In this document: in pieces, positions 1-8,262 of the stretch
Numbering within the stretch: the stretch's first letter is position 1
How the letters are laid out: each line of letters opens with the position of its first letter
Assembly (NCBI GenBank): GCA_002439735.1
Contig: DJPG01000140.1
Location: forward strand, 1-18,057
Length of the DNA stretch: 18,057 nucleotides
DNA from: Firmicutes bacterium UBA6418
GTDB lineage: Bacteria > Bacillota > Clostridia > Peptostreptococcales > Anaerovoracaceae
Reading direction: 5' to 3'
Translations under genes and position numbers: made by a program
Notes under the pieces: model-generated
The model's database searches: none
The model's input: only the letters and a program-made list of their open reading frames with translations
What the model was told of the DNA's origin: nothing

Positions 1-1469
<1,469 letters not shown>

Positions 1470-1583
1470 ATATGGTTTCCTTTTCTGTTTCGTTTTTATT
1501 GATCCGGTGTATGGCCTGCACGCATCCGAACGCACGGCGCGCCGCCTGCCGCAGGCGCTCGTATTGCGGCTGCTTCCGTGTTT

Positions 1584-2715
1584 CTACGCTTCCTCGCGCT
1601 GCTTCAATTTTGCGTTGATGAAATAGTCGAGGTCGCCGTCCATGACGGCGTTCACGTTCGCGGTCTCCGCGCCGGTCCGGTGGTCCTTGACCATCGTATA
1701 AGGCTGGAACACATAGGAACGGATCTGCGAGCCCCAGGTATTCATCGAGTAATCGCCCTTGAGCTCCGCCAGGTTTTCCTTATGTTCCTGCTCGGCCAGC
1801 TCGGTCAGCCGTGCGGTCAGGATCTTCATCGCCATTTCCTTGTTCTGGTGCTGGCTGCGTTCATTCTGGCAGGTGACAACGATATTGGTCGGCAGATGCG
1901 TGATACGAATCGCAGAGTCCGTCTTGTTGACATGCTGACCGCCCGCGCCGCTGCTGCGGTAGGTGTCGATCCGCAGATCTTCCGGGTTGATCTCCACGGA
2001 AATATCTTCGTCCAGCTCCGGTGTGACTTCCACCATCGCGAACGAAGTCTGGCGCTTGCCCGCCGCGTTGAACGGCGAAATGCGCACCAGCCGATGTACG
2101 CCTTTTTCGTTTTTGAGATAGCCGTAGGCGTTCTCGCCCTCGACCAAAAGCGTCGCGCTCTTGATGCCGGCCTCGGTATCGTCCTGCAGATCGAGCATCT
2201 TCACGCTGTAGCCCTTCTTCTCGCACCAGCGCGTGTACATTCTGAGCAGCATGGACGCCCAGTCCATCGCGTCGACGCCGCCGGTACCCGCATGGATCGA
2301 AAGGATCGCGCCGCAGTGATCATACTTACCGGTCAGTAAGGTCTTGAGCCGCAGCTCCTCCAGCCGCTCCTGCACCGCCGCAAAATCGCTTTCGATGCCC
2401 GCGGCCATTTCGGCAAGTTCTTCCGCCGAAGCGCCGCTCGATTCTTCCATCTCGGTCAGCTCGATCATCTCGCCGATATCACTGAGTGATTTTTCGAGGT
2501 TCTCGTAGTTCTCGACCGTCGCCTCCATGGTCTTCTTTTCTTTCATGACCTTTTGGGCGTACTCTAAATTGTTCCAAAAGTCCGGCTGCTCGATCTCCCG
2601 GTTCGATCGTTCTAATTCTGCTCTCAACCTTGCGAGGTCAAAGAGAGTCACCGACTTCTTTGAGCGTTTCCGCAAGCGACGGAAGCATCCCCCTGATACT
2701 ATCCAGTTGTATCAT
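1584..2715 (-). CDS. prfB: Peptide chain release factor 2, expressed by programmed +1 frameshift
   Basis: RF2 recognises UGA and UAA stop codons and triggers peptide release. Translation starts at ATG 2715, seven bases after AGGAG. Codons 1-25 are read up to CTT, an in-frame TGA occupies codon 26, and the remaining 351 residues are in the +1 frame, giving about 376 residues. The anticodon-like tripeptide SPF lies at residues 213-215, which distinguishes RF2 from RF1. The catalytic GGQ is at 258-260, followed by HVNKTDSAIRITH. The position of the UGA at codon 26 matches the E. coli gene. If the frameshift is ignored, a false TTG start at 2675 is obtained. The gene is first in a likely prfB-tex transcript with a good promoter. 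The shift makes RF2 limit its own synthesis. Confidence 0.96.
2638..2643 (-). other. prfB +1 recoding site CTT TGA C
   Basis: Read on the minus strand, codon 25 is CTT (2643-2641) and codon 26 is TGA (2640-2638), followed by C, exactly the CUU UGA C slippery stop known from prfB genes. Skipping one base joins ...GDSL to DLARLRAEL. The usual strong Shine-Dalgarno-like AGGGGG three bases upstream is not present. Only GGTGA (2652-2648) stands four bases before CTT. An AGGGGG does occur further upstream at 2694-2689, 45 bases away. Confidence 0.95.
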
Positions 2716-2746
2716 CGTCTCACTCCTTTTCTTAAATTCTGTATTT

Positions 2747-2775
2747 ATTTTACCTAGGTTTCAAAATTGCGTCAA
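2747..2775 (-). promoter_or_regulatory. Promoter of prfB-tex
   Basis: TTGACG (2775-2770), a 17-base spacer and TAAAAT (2752-2747) on the minus strand form a good sigmaA-type promoter. The predicted transcript start is near 2740, leaving a leader of about 25 bases that contains the AGGAG ribosome binding site. Confidence 0.75.
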
Positions 2776-2801
2776 CATTTTTAAGGCCATAAAATGCAAT
2801 C

Positions 2802-3857
2802 CTATTTCTTATTCACAAAAAACTGATTAAACACATACGCAATCACCCGGTGGAAGCACCTGCAGCCGATGTCGAAGACGCAAACCTGACAAAATTTCAG
2901 ATAAAAAATCTTTTGCAGGGTACGCATCAGCGCGAACTTCTTTTTCATTTTGCGAATGCACGCAAAATACAGACGGTCGTCTTTCTTCGCAATCGCCTCT
3001 GCGCAAATTCTTCCGCTGTCCAGACCATATCGAAGCCCCGAGAGTGTCATGGGGTCGCAGGCGCCGACTGCATCGCCGACGAAGTAAATATCTTCACCGA
3101 CTTTCACTTCGCCGATTTCCATCGGAGTAAAGGATCCTCGAAGCCCGCCCAGATCTGCCTGCAACCCGAGTTTCTTCATGAAGTCCGCGAAAACCTCGTG
3201 ATAGTTCACCGACTTGTCGAAAACATCCGTCAATCCGACATTGGTCATGCCGCCGTAAGAGCTGACCCAGCCGTACCCGTGTTTGGTAATGCCGAAATGA
3301 ATCTGAATCTCCTCCGGCGCAGAGTTCGGGAAAACAAGCTGCATGGCAATGTTCTTTTTGCGATCCGGCTGCAGACGGCTTCCGAATCCACTCGTCCCAT
3401 CCGCAAAAATGAGCTTTTCATATGTAAGGATTTCGCCGTTTGAAAGATGCAGCTTCTTCTTATCTGCGTCAAGCTCCGAAATCGTTGTATTTTCTTTCAT
3501 ACGGACGCCTTTTGATTTTGCAAGCGCTGCAAAGGCATTGTCCAATTCCACCCGATCGATCGCGCGGTTTGTATATAAAAATTGATTGACAATCGTCTGC
3601 CTTTTTTTCAGTCTGTAAAAAATGTTGAAGTCCCTTATCAGACTGTAATGCGCCTCTTCCATATTTAATCCGAAGCTCTCATAGACCGCTTTCGTCTTGC
3701 CTGTGATATATCCGGCGCAGCACTTATACCGGGGAAAGACAAATCGCTCCATTACGATGATGTCAGAAATACCTTCCTCAAGCAGTGTCAATGCCGCCGC
3801 CAGTCCCGACGGTCCGGCCCCGACGATAATAACCTCAAACTCTGTCTTTTGCTTCAT
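2802..3857 (-). CDS. FAD-dependent oxidoreductase, geranylgeranyl reductase family
   Basis: This protein of 351 residues has the layout of geranylgeranyl-reductase-family flavoproteins. An N-terminal Rossmann motif VGAGPSG at residues 12-18 binds FAD, PRYKCCAG at 42-49 resembles the conserved PRxKxCGG-type motif, FADGTSG lies near 151-157, and the second FAD motif YFVGDAVGACDPMTLSG covers 258-274. Such enzymes reduce double bonds of isoprenoid chains or related substrates; the actual substrate here cannot be read from sequence. The last 40 residues are hydrophobic and Cys-rich, which may help membrane contact. ATG 3857 is preferred because GAGG lies five bases upstream and the promoter leaves a short leader. 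GTG 3863 would add two residues. It is divergent from a small membrane-protein gene, and I see no clear terminator after it. Confidence 0.85.
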   Translation of the reverse strand: MKQKTEFEVIIVGAGPSGLAAALTLLEEGISDIIVMERFVFPRYKCCAGYITGKTKAVYESFGLNMEEAHYSLIRDFNIFYRLKKRQTIVNQFLYTNRAIDRVELDNAFAALAKSKGVRMKENTTISELDADKKKLHLSNGEILTYEKLIFADGTSGFGSRLQPDRKKNIAMQLVFPNSAPEEIQIHFGITKHGYGWVSSYGGMTNVGLTDVFDKSVNYHEVFADFMKKLGLQADLGGLRGSFTPMEIGEVKVGEDIYFVGDAVGACDPMTLSGLRYGLDSGRICAEAIAKKDDRLYFACIRKMKKKFALMRTLQKIFYLKFCQVCVFDIGCRCFHRVIAYVFNQFFVNKK

Positions 3858-3882
3858 GTTCACCTCTCATCCTGATCTTTTT

Positions 3883-3911
3883 ATTATATGATATTCTGCC
3901 CTTCATCGCAA
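3883..3911 (-). promoter_or_regulatory. Promoter of the FAD oxidoreductase gene
   Basis: TTGCGA (3911-3906), 17 bases and a perfect TATAAT (3888-3883) on the minus strand. The predicted start near 3876 gives a leader of about 19 bases before ATG 3857. Confidence 0.7.
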
Positions 3912-4015
3912 GGAAAAATGACCTCGGTTTCACTCGGTTCCGCGGTCAAGCACTTGGTCATCACTTCGGTTATCCGGGCTTTGACCATTACCTCCGTAAA
4001 ATTTCCTGCATCGTC
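3912..4015. repeat. Short direct and inverted repeats between divergent promoters
   Basis: CACTCGGTTCCGCGG (3931-3945) and CACTTCGGTTATCCGG (3962-3977) form an imperfect direct repeat. GGTCAA (3944-3949) and TTGACC (3981-3986) form an inverted repeat around the second copy. The stretch lies exactly between the two divergent -35 boxes, so operator sites are possible, but no known regulator motif is recognised. Confidence 0.4.
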
Positions 4016-4044
4016 TTGCGGAAACCTGAGCATTCTGCTAAAAT
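4016..4044 (+). promoter_or_regulatory. Promoter of the small membrane protein gene
   Basis: TTGCGG (4016-4021), 17 bases and TAAAAT (4039-4044) preceded by TGC, an extended -10. The start would be near 4051, so an ATG at 4051 has no leader and the downstream ATG at 4105 is favoured. Confidence 0.65.
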
Positions 4045-4104
4045 GATGATATGTCGCATATACCGTTATATTTCACAAACCGTTCAGAGAAAGGGGTATC
4101 TCTC

Positions 4105-4464
4105 ATGTCTGCCATGTCAGCAACAACAAAAAAATGCATCTATTGGATCGGCTATCTGCTGCTCTTAGCCGTCGGCGTTTGGCCGTCCGCATCCAGGATT
4201 TTACCGGTCTGCAATACGGCGATCTTCCTGCTCGGCCTTTACTGGCTCTGGAACGGAATCACCTTGTATCTCCGGTGCAATCCCGCGTCTGAGCAAAAAT
4301 ACCCGCGGCGCGCGCAGCTCGGTTTCGCTGCCGCTTCTGCGGGTCTTGGGATCACCTGGATCGCGATTTCTTTCTTTGCCTTATCCAACGAGGCTCTGCC
4401 GATGATCCTCGTCAGCCTGCCGTTTGTGATCTGCATGGGCTGGCTGCGGGCAAAGCAGAAGTAA
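4105..4464 (+). CDS. Small four-helix membrane protein of unknown function
   Basis: This 119-residue protein is not recognised. Four hydrophobic segments at about residues 11-28, 37-56, 71-92 and 97-114 predict an integral membrane protein with short loops and a basic C-terminus (RAKQK). A basic, polar loop (ASEQKYPRRA) separates helices two and three. The start at 4105 was chosen because AAGGGG lies eight bases upstream and the promoter starts transcription near 4051. An earlier in-frame ATG at 4051 would add 18 residues but falls at the predicted transcript start. The gene faces the Cys-cluster gene end to end, with only seven bases between the two stop codons. No enzymatic motif is visible. 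Its existence as a gene is supported by promoter, ribosome binding site and hydrophobic pattern. Confidence 0.75.
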   Translation: MSAMSATTKKCIYWIGYLLLLAVGVWPSASRILPVCNTAIFLLGLYWLWNGITLYLRCNPASEQKYPRRAQLGFAAASAGLGITWIAISFFALSNEALPMILVSLPFVICMGWLRAKQK

Positions 4465-4471
4465 TTCGCCG

Positions 4472-5617
4472 TTACTTTTCCAAACGGAGCACGAATTCAT
4501 GCAGCCCATATAAAGGTCCCTGCTCCAAAAATCCTTTCTCATCAAAATCTTCGGTCATAAACCGCATCGCTTCTTTCTGTAAAAACGGAACCACCGCGAT
4601 ATCCCCGCGCGCGCCGAGGACAAGGCAGAGCATGGACTGCATGTACGCGCTGCGCACATTTTCATACTCCGTCAAAATCCAATTGCAGCAGTTGGCCTTT
4701 GCGTGCAGGAAAAAATAGAGCGCATTCTCGATGAAAACATCCTGCATACTCCGCAAGGCTTTTTCTTTGATAAAATCGATCAGGTTCTCTTCGTTCTCAA
4801 GCAGTCTCTTTCTGAATTCTCGTTGATTCGACCTCTTCAGTGGTTTGCGCATCAGTTTAAAAAACTCATCCGTGGTTTTTGCCTCCCGGATCATGTTTTC
4901 AACTGCTTTGCTCTCTTCTGTTTCCGCAAAAAGCCCCTCCGTAGCCTCCTCGAGCTCCTGTTTGAATCCCGGGACCTTATATAGAGCATACTCCATACCG
5001 GCCGCTGACAACGGCTCGAGTCCATAAAAATCCACATATGCCTTTGCGCTCTTCAAAAGGCTGCGTTTACTGCTCTTGCTCATTTTGTCGGTATCGGAAA
5101 ATCCGTATTCCGTTTTCAGTCTTTCGTAGATTTCAAACACGACCGGACAGATCGCGGTATTATTTACAATGTCCATCAGACTACCCATTCTTCCCGGCTG
5201 GTTGGTAAAGGGATAGCCCTTGCATGACTCCGGTTGGCAATGACCCAGAATGCAAACGCCTTCCTGATTCAAAAAGGCGCAAGGCTTCCCCTTTGTCTGA
5301 TAGTTTCCGTTTTCGGGGTTCTTTTTCAAGAAGGTACGGATCACAAGAGACTTTGGCATCTCAAGTTCTTTGGCAATCTTCTCTAAATCCTTCTTCGGAA
5401 TTTCAATGGTATATTCCCTGCAGCAGTTTCGGCATTTACTGCAGTCATACTGTGAAAAAATCTCTTCATGCAGCCGTTTGAACTGCTTGTCCAGTTCTTT
5501 TTCGTCCGCGCACATCTTTAGAAATGTGCGAAACATCCAGTTTTCTTCCTCTTTCTTCTCTGCTGCTTCCCTTACTTTATCCGGTTCGATCATTTTTCGC
5601 ATATCCTTTCTTTGCAT
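4472..5617 (-). CDS. YkgJ-family Cys-cluster protein with long unassigned C-terminus
   Basis: The 381-residue product carries a YkgJ-type zinc- or iron-chelating domain. DCSKCRNCC (Cys 59, 62, 65, 66) is followed by Cys 113, 122, 127 and 132 in CAFLNQEGVCILGHCQPESCKGYPF-like spacing, which fits metal or Fe-S binding. The role of these domains is poorly known. From about residue 150 on the protein is charged and probably helical, with no domain I recognise; it is much longer than minimal YkgJ proteins. ATG 5617 has AGG seven bases upstream and lies 34 bases after the predicted transcript start. ATG 5593 (MIEPDK), with AGGA ten bases before it, is an alternative. A longer frame up to 5737 crosses both the promoter and the rpsI terminator and is not credible. 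Confidence 0.82.
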   Translation of the reverse strand: MQRKDMRKMIEPDKVREAAEKKEEENWMFRTFLKMCADEKELDKQFKRLHEEIFSQYDCSKCRNCCREYTIEIPKKDLEKIAKELEMPKSLVIRTFLKKNPENGNYQTKGKPCAFLNQEGVCILGHCQPESCKGYPFTNQPGRMGSLMDIVNNTAICPVVFEIYERLKTEYGFSDTDKMSKSSKRSLLKSAKAYVDFYGLEPLSAAGMEYALYKVPGFKQELEEATEGLFAETEESKAVENMIREAKTTDEFFKLMRKPLKRSNQREFRKRLLENEENLIDFIKEKALRSMQDVFIENALYFFLHAKANCCNWILTEYENVRSAYMQSMLCLVLGARGDIAVVPFLQKEAMRFMTEDFDEKGFLEQGPLYGLHEFVLRLEK

Positions 5618-5657
5618 CTTGCTACCTGCAGTCGCAATCGCCAACGATTCACTTTTT

Positions 5658-5685
5658 ATTGTATCCGATATTCCGGCAAAAGCAA
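5658..5685 (-). promoter_or_regulatory. Promoter of the Cys-cluster protein gene
   Basis: TTGCTT (5685-5680), a 16-base spacer and TACAAT (5663-5658) on the minus strand. It lies just downstream of the rpsI terminator, so this gene starts its own transcript near 5651. Confidence 0.65.
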
Positions 5686-5706
5686 CTTCAGAGATCATCG
5701 TCCCGC

Positions 5707-5740
5707 CGAAAAAAGATGCTGCCCACTTGAGCAGCATCTT
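5707..5740 (-). terminator. Intrinsic terminator of rplM-rpsI
   Basis: On the minus strand AAGATGCTGC, an eight-base loop and GCAGCATCTT form a perfect 10-bp stem, followed by a run of six T (5714-5709). It sits 40 bases after the rpsI stop codon. Confidence 0.92.
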
Positions 5741-5779
5741 GAAAAGTCTGGTATGAACTTTTTGACGAAAGTCTTTGGA

Positions 5780-6175
5780 CTAACGCTTGGAGAACTGGCT
5801 TGCTCTTCTTGCTTTTTTGAGGCCGTATTTCTTTCTTTCTTTCATTCTCGGGTCTCTGGTTAAGAAGCCTGCCGCCTTCAGCGGAGCTCTGTAGGCTTCC
5901 TTGTCGGCTGCACACAGCGCTCTTGCGATACCATGTCTTAACGCGCCTGCCTGACCGGTGAATCCGCCGCCGTGTACCGTTGCGATTACGTCGAACTTTC
6001 CTTCACAGCCAGCGACTTCAAACGGTCTTTTTACTTCTCTCTTCAAAAGCTCCATTCCGAAATAGTTGTCGAGATCCTTTTTGTTAACAGTGATCTTTCC
6101 AGTTCCAGGGATTAATCTAACTCTAGCAACTGAACTTTTTCTTCTGCCGGTTCCTTGATATTGCATCTTTGCCAT
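5780..6175 (-). CDS. rpsI: 30S ribosomal protein S9
   Basis: The 131-residue product is S9 of the small ribosomal subunit. It starts MAKMQYQGTGRRKSSVARV, contains GGGFTGQAGALRHGIARAL near residues 69-87, and ends with the basic tail KKARRASQFSKR that reaches the P-site tRNA in the ribosome. The length matches the family. GGGAGGA precedes the ATG by seven bases. It follows rplM after 18 bases, the standard bacterial rplM-rpsI pairing, and is closed by a strong terminator. A start at the second methionine (MQYQGTG) is possible but less well placed. Confidence 0.98.
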   Translation of the reverse strand: MAKMQYQGTGRRKSSVARVRLIPGTGKITVNKKDLDNYFGMELLKREVKRPFEVAGCEGKFDVIATVHGGGFTGQAGALRHGIARALCAADKEAYRAPLKAAGFLTRDPRMKERKKYGLKKARRASQFSKR

Positions 6176-6193
6176 TGTCTATTCCTCCCTTTC

Positions 6194-6622
6194 CTAGAAT
6201 TCCCAAGTTTCCGGTTTCTGTGCAGCATGCGGATGTTCCGGTCCTGCATAAACCTTTAACTTCTTATACATCTGTCTGCCTAACTTTCCGTCAGGAAGCA
6301 TGCCTTTGACTGCATGTCTGATGATTTCTTCCGGCTTCTTTGCCTGCAGCTTTTCGAACGTGATCTCACGAAGGCCGCCCGGATAACCGGTATGTCTCTT
6401 GTAGATCTTTTCTTTTCTCTTCTTGCCTGTTACCTCAACCTTTTCCGCGTTGATGACGATCACATTGTCGCCGCAGTCTACGTGCGGAGTGTAGATCGGT
6501 TTTTTCTTACCGCGAAGGATCGAAGCAACCTCGGATGCAAGTCTGCCGAGCGTCTTGCCTTCTGCATCGATGACGTACCATTTACGTTCCACTTCTGCAG
6601 GTTTTGCGATAAATGACTTCAT
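6194..6622 (-). CDS. rplM: 50S ribosomal protein L13
   Basis: The 142-residue product is L13 of the large ribosomal subunit, an early assembly protein bound to 23S rRNA. Diagnostic segments are WYVIDAEGKTLGRLAS, GKKKPIYTPHVDCGD, VTGKKRKEKIYKRHTGYPGG and the near-terminal YKKLKVYAGPEHPHAAQKPE. The length is normal. AAAGGA stands six bases before ATG 6622. It is the first gene of the rplM-rpsI operon, preceded by its own promoter and a structured leader of about 190 bases that probably mediates control by ribosomal protein level. Confidence 0.98.
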   Translation of the reverse strand: MKSFIAKPAEVERKWYVIDAEGKTLGRLASEVASILRGKKKPIYTPHVDCGDNVIVINAEKVEVTGKKRKEKIYKRHTGYPGGLREITFEKLQAKKPEEIIRHAVKGMLPDGKLGRQMYKKLKVYAGPEHPHAAQKPETWEF

Positions 6623-6814
6623 TTCTTTTCCTTTCTACCTACTGAGTTTGATTTTGCGCCAGAGCTTCGCATGGCTCCGCGATCAAACGAGTTCGGCTTT
6701 GTCTACTTGGATTCTGCTTCTTGCGGACAGCAGAATCGTTTTCGATATACTAAAAATGTTTAGTTTCGGGTCCCGGACAGCTCATCCATCCTGTGCCCGT
6801 CTGCACAATCGTGC
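6623..6814 (-). promoter_or_regulatory. Structured 5' leader of rplM (L13-leader-like)
   Basis: Between the predicted transcript start (about 6814) and the rplM ribosome binding site the minus strand folds into several stems: GATTCTGCT/AGCAGAATC (6737-6729 with 6718-6710), ACTAAA/TTTAGT (6764-6749) and GTTTGAT/ATCAAAC (6688-6682 with 6652-6646), the last ending close to the ribosome binding site. L13 leader RNAs that control rplM-rpsI are known in Firmicutes. Membership of that family is inferred from position and structure only. Confidence 0.6.
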
Positions 6815-6820
6815 CATATT

Positions 6821-6849
6821 ATTATATAGCGAAAGCCTTGCATTTGCAA
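6821..6849 (-). promoter_or_regulatory. Promoter of rplM-rpsI, -35 inside a hairpin
   Basis: TTGCAA (6849-6844), 17 bases and a perfect TATAAT (6826-6821) on the minus strand. The -35 box and most of the spacer lie within the hairpin at 6832-6855. Confidence 0.75.
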
Positions 6850-6858
6850 GGCTTTTTT
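6832..6858. terminator. Hairpin downstream of tyrS, possible terminator
   Basis: AAAGCCTTGC (6832-6841) and GCAAGGCTTT (6846-6855) form a perfect 10-bp stem with loop ATTT. The strong T-run (6853-6858) is on the plus strand. On the minus strand, the direction of tyrS, only TTT then CGC follows, so termination there would be weaker. Confidence 0.55.
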
Positions 6859-6907
6859 GAAATTATTAAAAATTATTGAGAGCGTCTTAAAAGTACTCGC
6901 GTTTTCA

Positions 6908-8248
6908 TCAGCCTAATTCCACCATATGGAACTTCTTCTTCCCCTTCTGAATCAGCAGTTTGCCGTCCGCGTCAAACAGATCCGCCGTCACGTTCATCTT
7001 GCGGTCGGTGACCTTGTTTCCGGCAACCGTCAGGCCGCCCTGCTCGATCGTACGGAAGCCCTCACTGGTGTTCGGTACCAGTCCCAGCTCCTTGATGAGC
7101 GTTACCACACCGACACCTTCGCCCTCGAATCTGGCTCTGTCCATCTTCGTCGTCGGAACATTCGCCATATCGCCGCCGCCGCCAAAGGCCGCACGCGCGC
7201 CGTCGAGCGCTTTCTTTGCTTCCTCTTCGCCGTGTACCAGCTTGGTCACTTCGTAAGCCAGGACTTCCTTGGCATGGTTGATCTCGGCGCCTTCCAGTGC
7301 GGACAGCCGGTTGACTTCGTCCATCGGCAGGAACGTCAGCATGCGCAGGCATTTGTTCACGTCCGCATCCGCAACATTTCTCCAGTACTGGAAGAATTCG
7401 TACGGGCTGGTCTTTTCCGCGTTGAGCCACAGCGCTCCCTTCGCAGTCTTACCCATCTTCTGGCCCTCGGAGTTGGTCAGGAGTGAGAACGTCATACCGT
7501 AAACTTCCTTACCTGCCATCTTACGAGTCAGATCTACGCCGCCGATGATGTTGGACCACTGGTCGTTGCCGCCGAATTCGATCTTGACGTCGAAGTCACG
7601 CGCCATGACCATGAAGTCGTAGCTCTGCATCAGCATATAGTTCAGTTCAAACATTGTCAGGCCGCCTTCACGTTCCATTCTCTGCTTGAAGCATTCCGCG
7701 CGCAGCATATTGTTGATGTTGAACTGGGTGCCGACCTCCCGCAGGAAGTCGATGTAGTTCAGCGGTCTTAACCATCTTGCGTTGTTGACCGCAACCGCCT
7801 TGCCCGGCTCCGGTTCCTTGTTCTCATGTCCCGGTGTGTACACGCCCTCGTTGCCGACATACTCCCATTCATCATCAAAATCCAGGAAGCGGTCGAACAG
7901 CTTCTTGAACTGGTTGCAGTTGTTTTCGATGGTTTCGATCGTCATGACCTTACGCATATCGGTACGGCCGGACGGATCGCCGACCATGCCGGTGCCGCCG
8001 CCGATCAGAACGACCGGGGTGTGCCCGTATTTCTGCATGTACATCATGATGATGACCTGCATGAAGTGTCCGACGTGCAGGCAGTCCGCGGTCGGATCAA
8101 AGCCGATATAGAATTTGACCTTTTCGTTCTGCAGCAGCTTGCGGATCTCTTCTTCATTTGTGGACTGCTCGATAAAGCCTCTTTCTTTCAGAACATCGTA
8201 AGCATTATCAAAATGGCTCACGCTGTCCGGGATAAAATCAAATTTCAT
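6908..8248 (-). CDS. tyrS: Tyrosyl-tRNA synthetase
   Basis: This class I synthetase charges tRNA-Tyr in the cytoplasm. In 446 residues it shows HVGH at 58-61 (HIGH motif), GGGTGMVGDPSGRTDMR near 83-99, MLMQSYDF at 205-212 and FGGNDQWSN at 225-233 for tyrosine binding, and KMGKT at 264-268 (KMSKS motif). A C-terminal S4-like RNA-binding domain begins near residue 375. It is longer than the usual 400-425 residues, partly because of about 20 extra residues around 127-150 (VYTPGHENKEPEPG) between FLDFDD and NNARWL. AGGAGG lies ten bases before the ATG and overlaps the upp stop codon. It appears to be co-transcribed with upp, and no T-box leader is seen. Confidence 0.97.
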   Translation of the reverse strand: MKFDFIPDSVSHFDNAYDVLKERGFIEQSTNEEEIRKLLQNEKVKFYIGFDPTADCLHVGHFMQVIIMMYMQKYGHTPVVLIGGGTGMVGDPSGRTDMRKVMTIETIENNCNQFKKLFDRFLDFDDEWEYVGNEGVYTPGHENKEPEPGKAVAVNNARWLRPLNYIDFLREVGTQFNINNMLRAECFKQRMEREGGLTMFELNYMLMQSYDFMVMARDFDVKIEFGGNDQWSNIIGGVDLTRKMAGKEVYGMTFSLLTNSEGQKMGKTAKGALWLNAEKTSPYEFFQYWRNVADADVNKCLRMLTFLPMDEVNRLSALEGAEINHAKEVLAYEVTKLVHGEEEAKKALDGARAAFGGGGDMANVPTTKMDRARFEGEGVGVVTLIKELGLVPNTSEGFRTIEQGGLTVAGNKVTDRKMNVTADLFDADGKLLIQKGKKKFHMVELG

Positions 8249-8262
8249 TCTTGTCGTTCCTC

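Noticed and set aside
1530..1556. GC-rich hairpin (CGCCTG-CCG-CAGGCG) between prfB and tex as a terminator
   Set aside because: The stem is only six base pairs and no T-run follows on the minus strand.
2638..2640. In-frame stop in prfB as a sequencing error or pseudogene
   Set aside because: CTT TGA C at codon 26 is the known programmed frameshift, and the rest of RF2 is intact.
3884..4033. Minus-strand frame of 49 codons upstream of the oxidoreductase gene
   Set aside because: It has no good ribosome binding site, and its end overlaps the oxidoreductase promoter. The repeats explain its regular look.
4472..5737. Longer start for the Cys-cluster protein at 5737
   Set aside because: The extra 40 codons cross the promoter at 5658-5685 and the rpsI terminator at 5707-5740.
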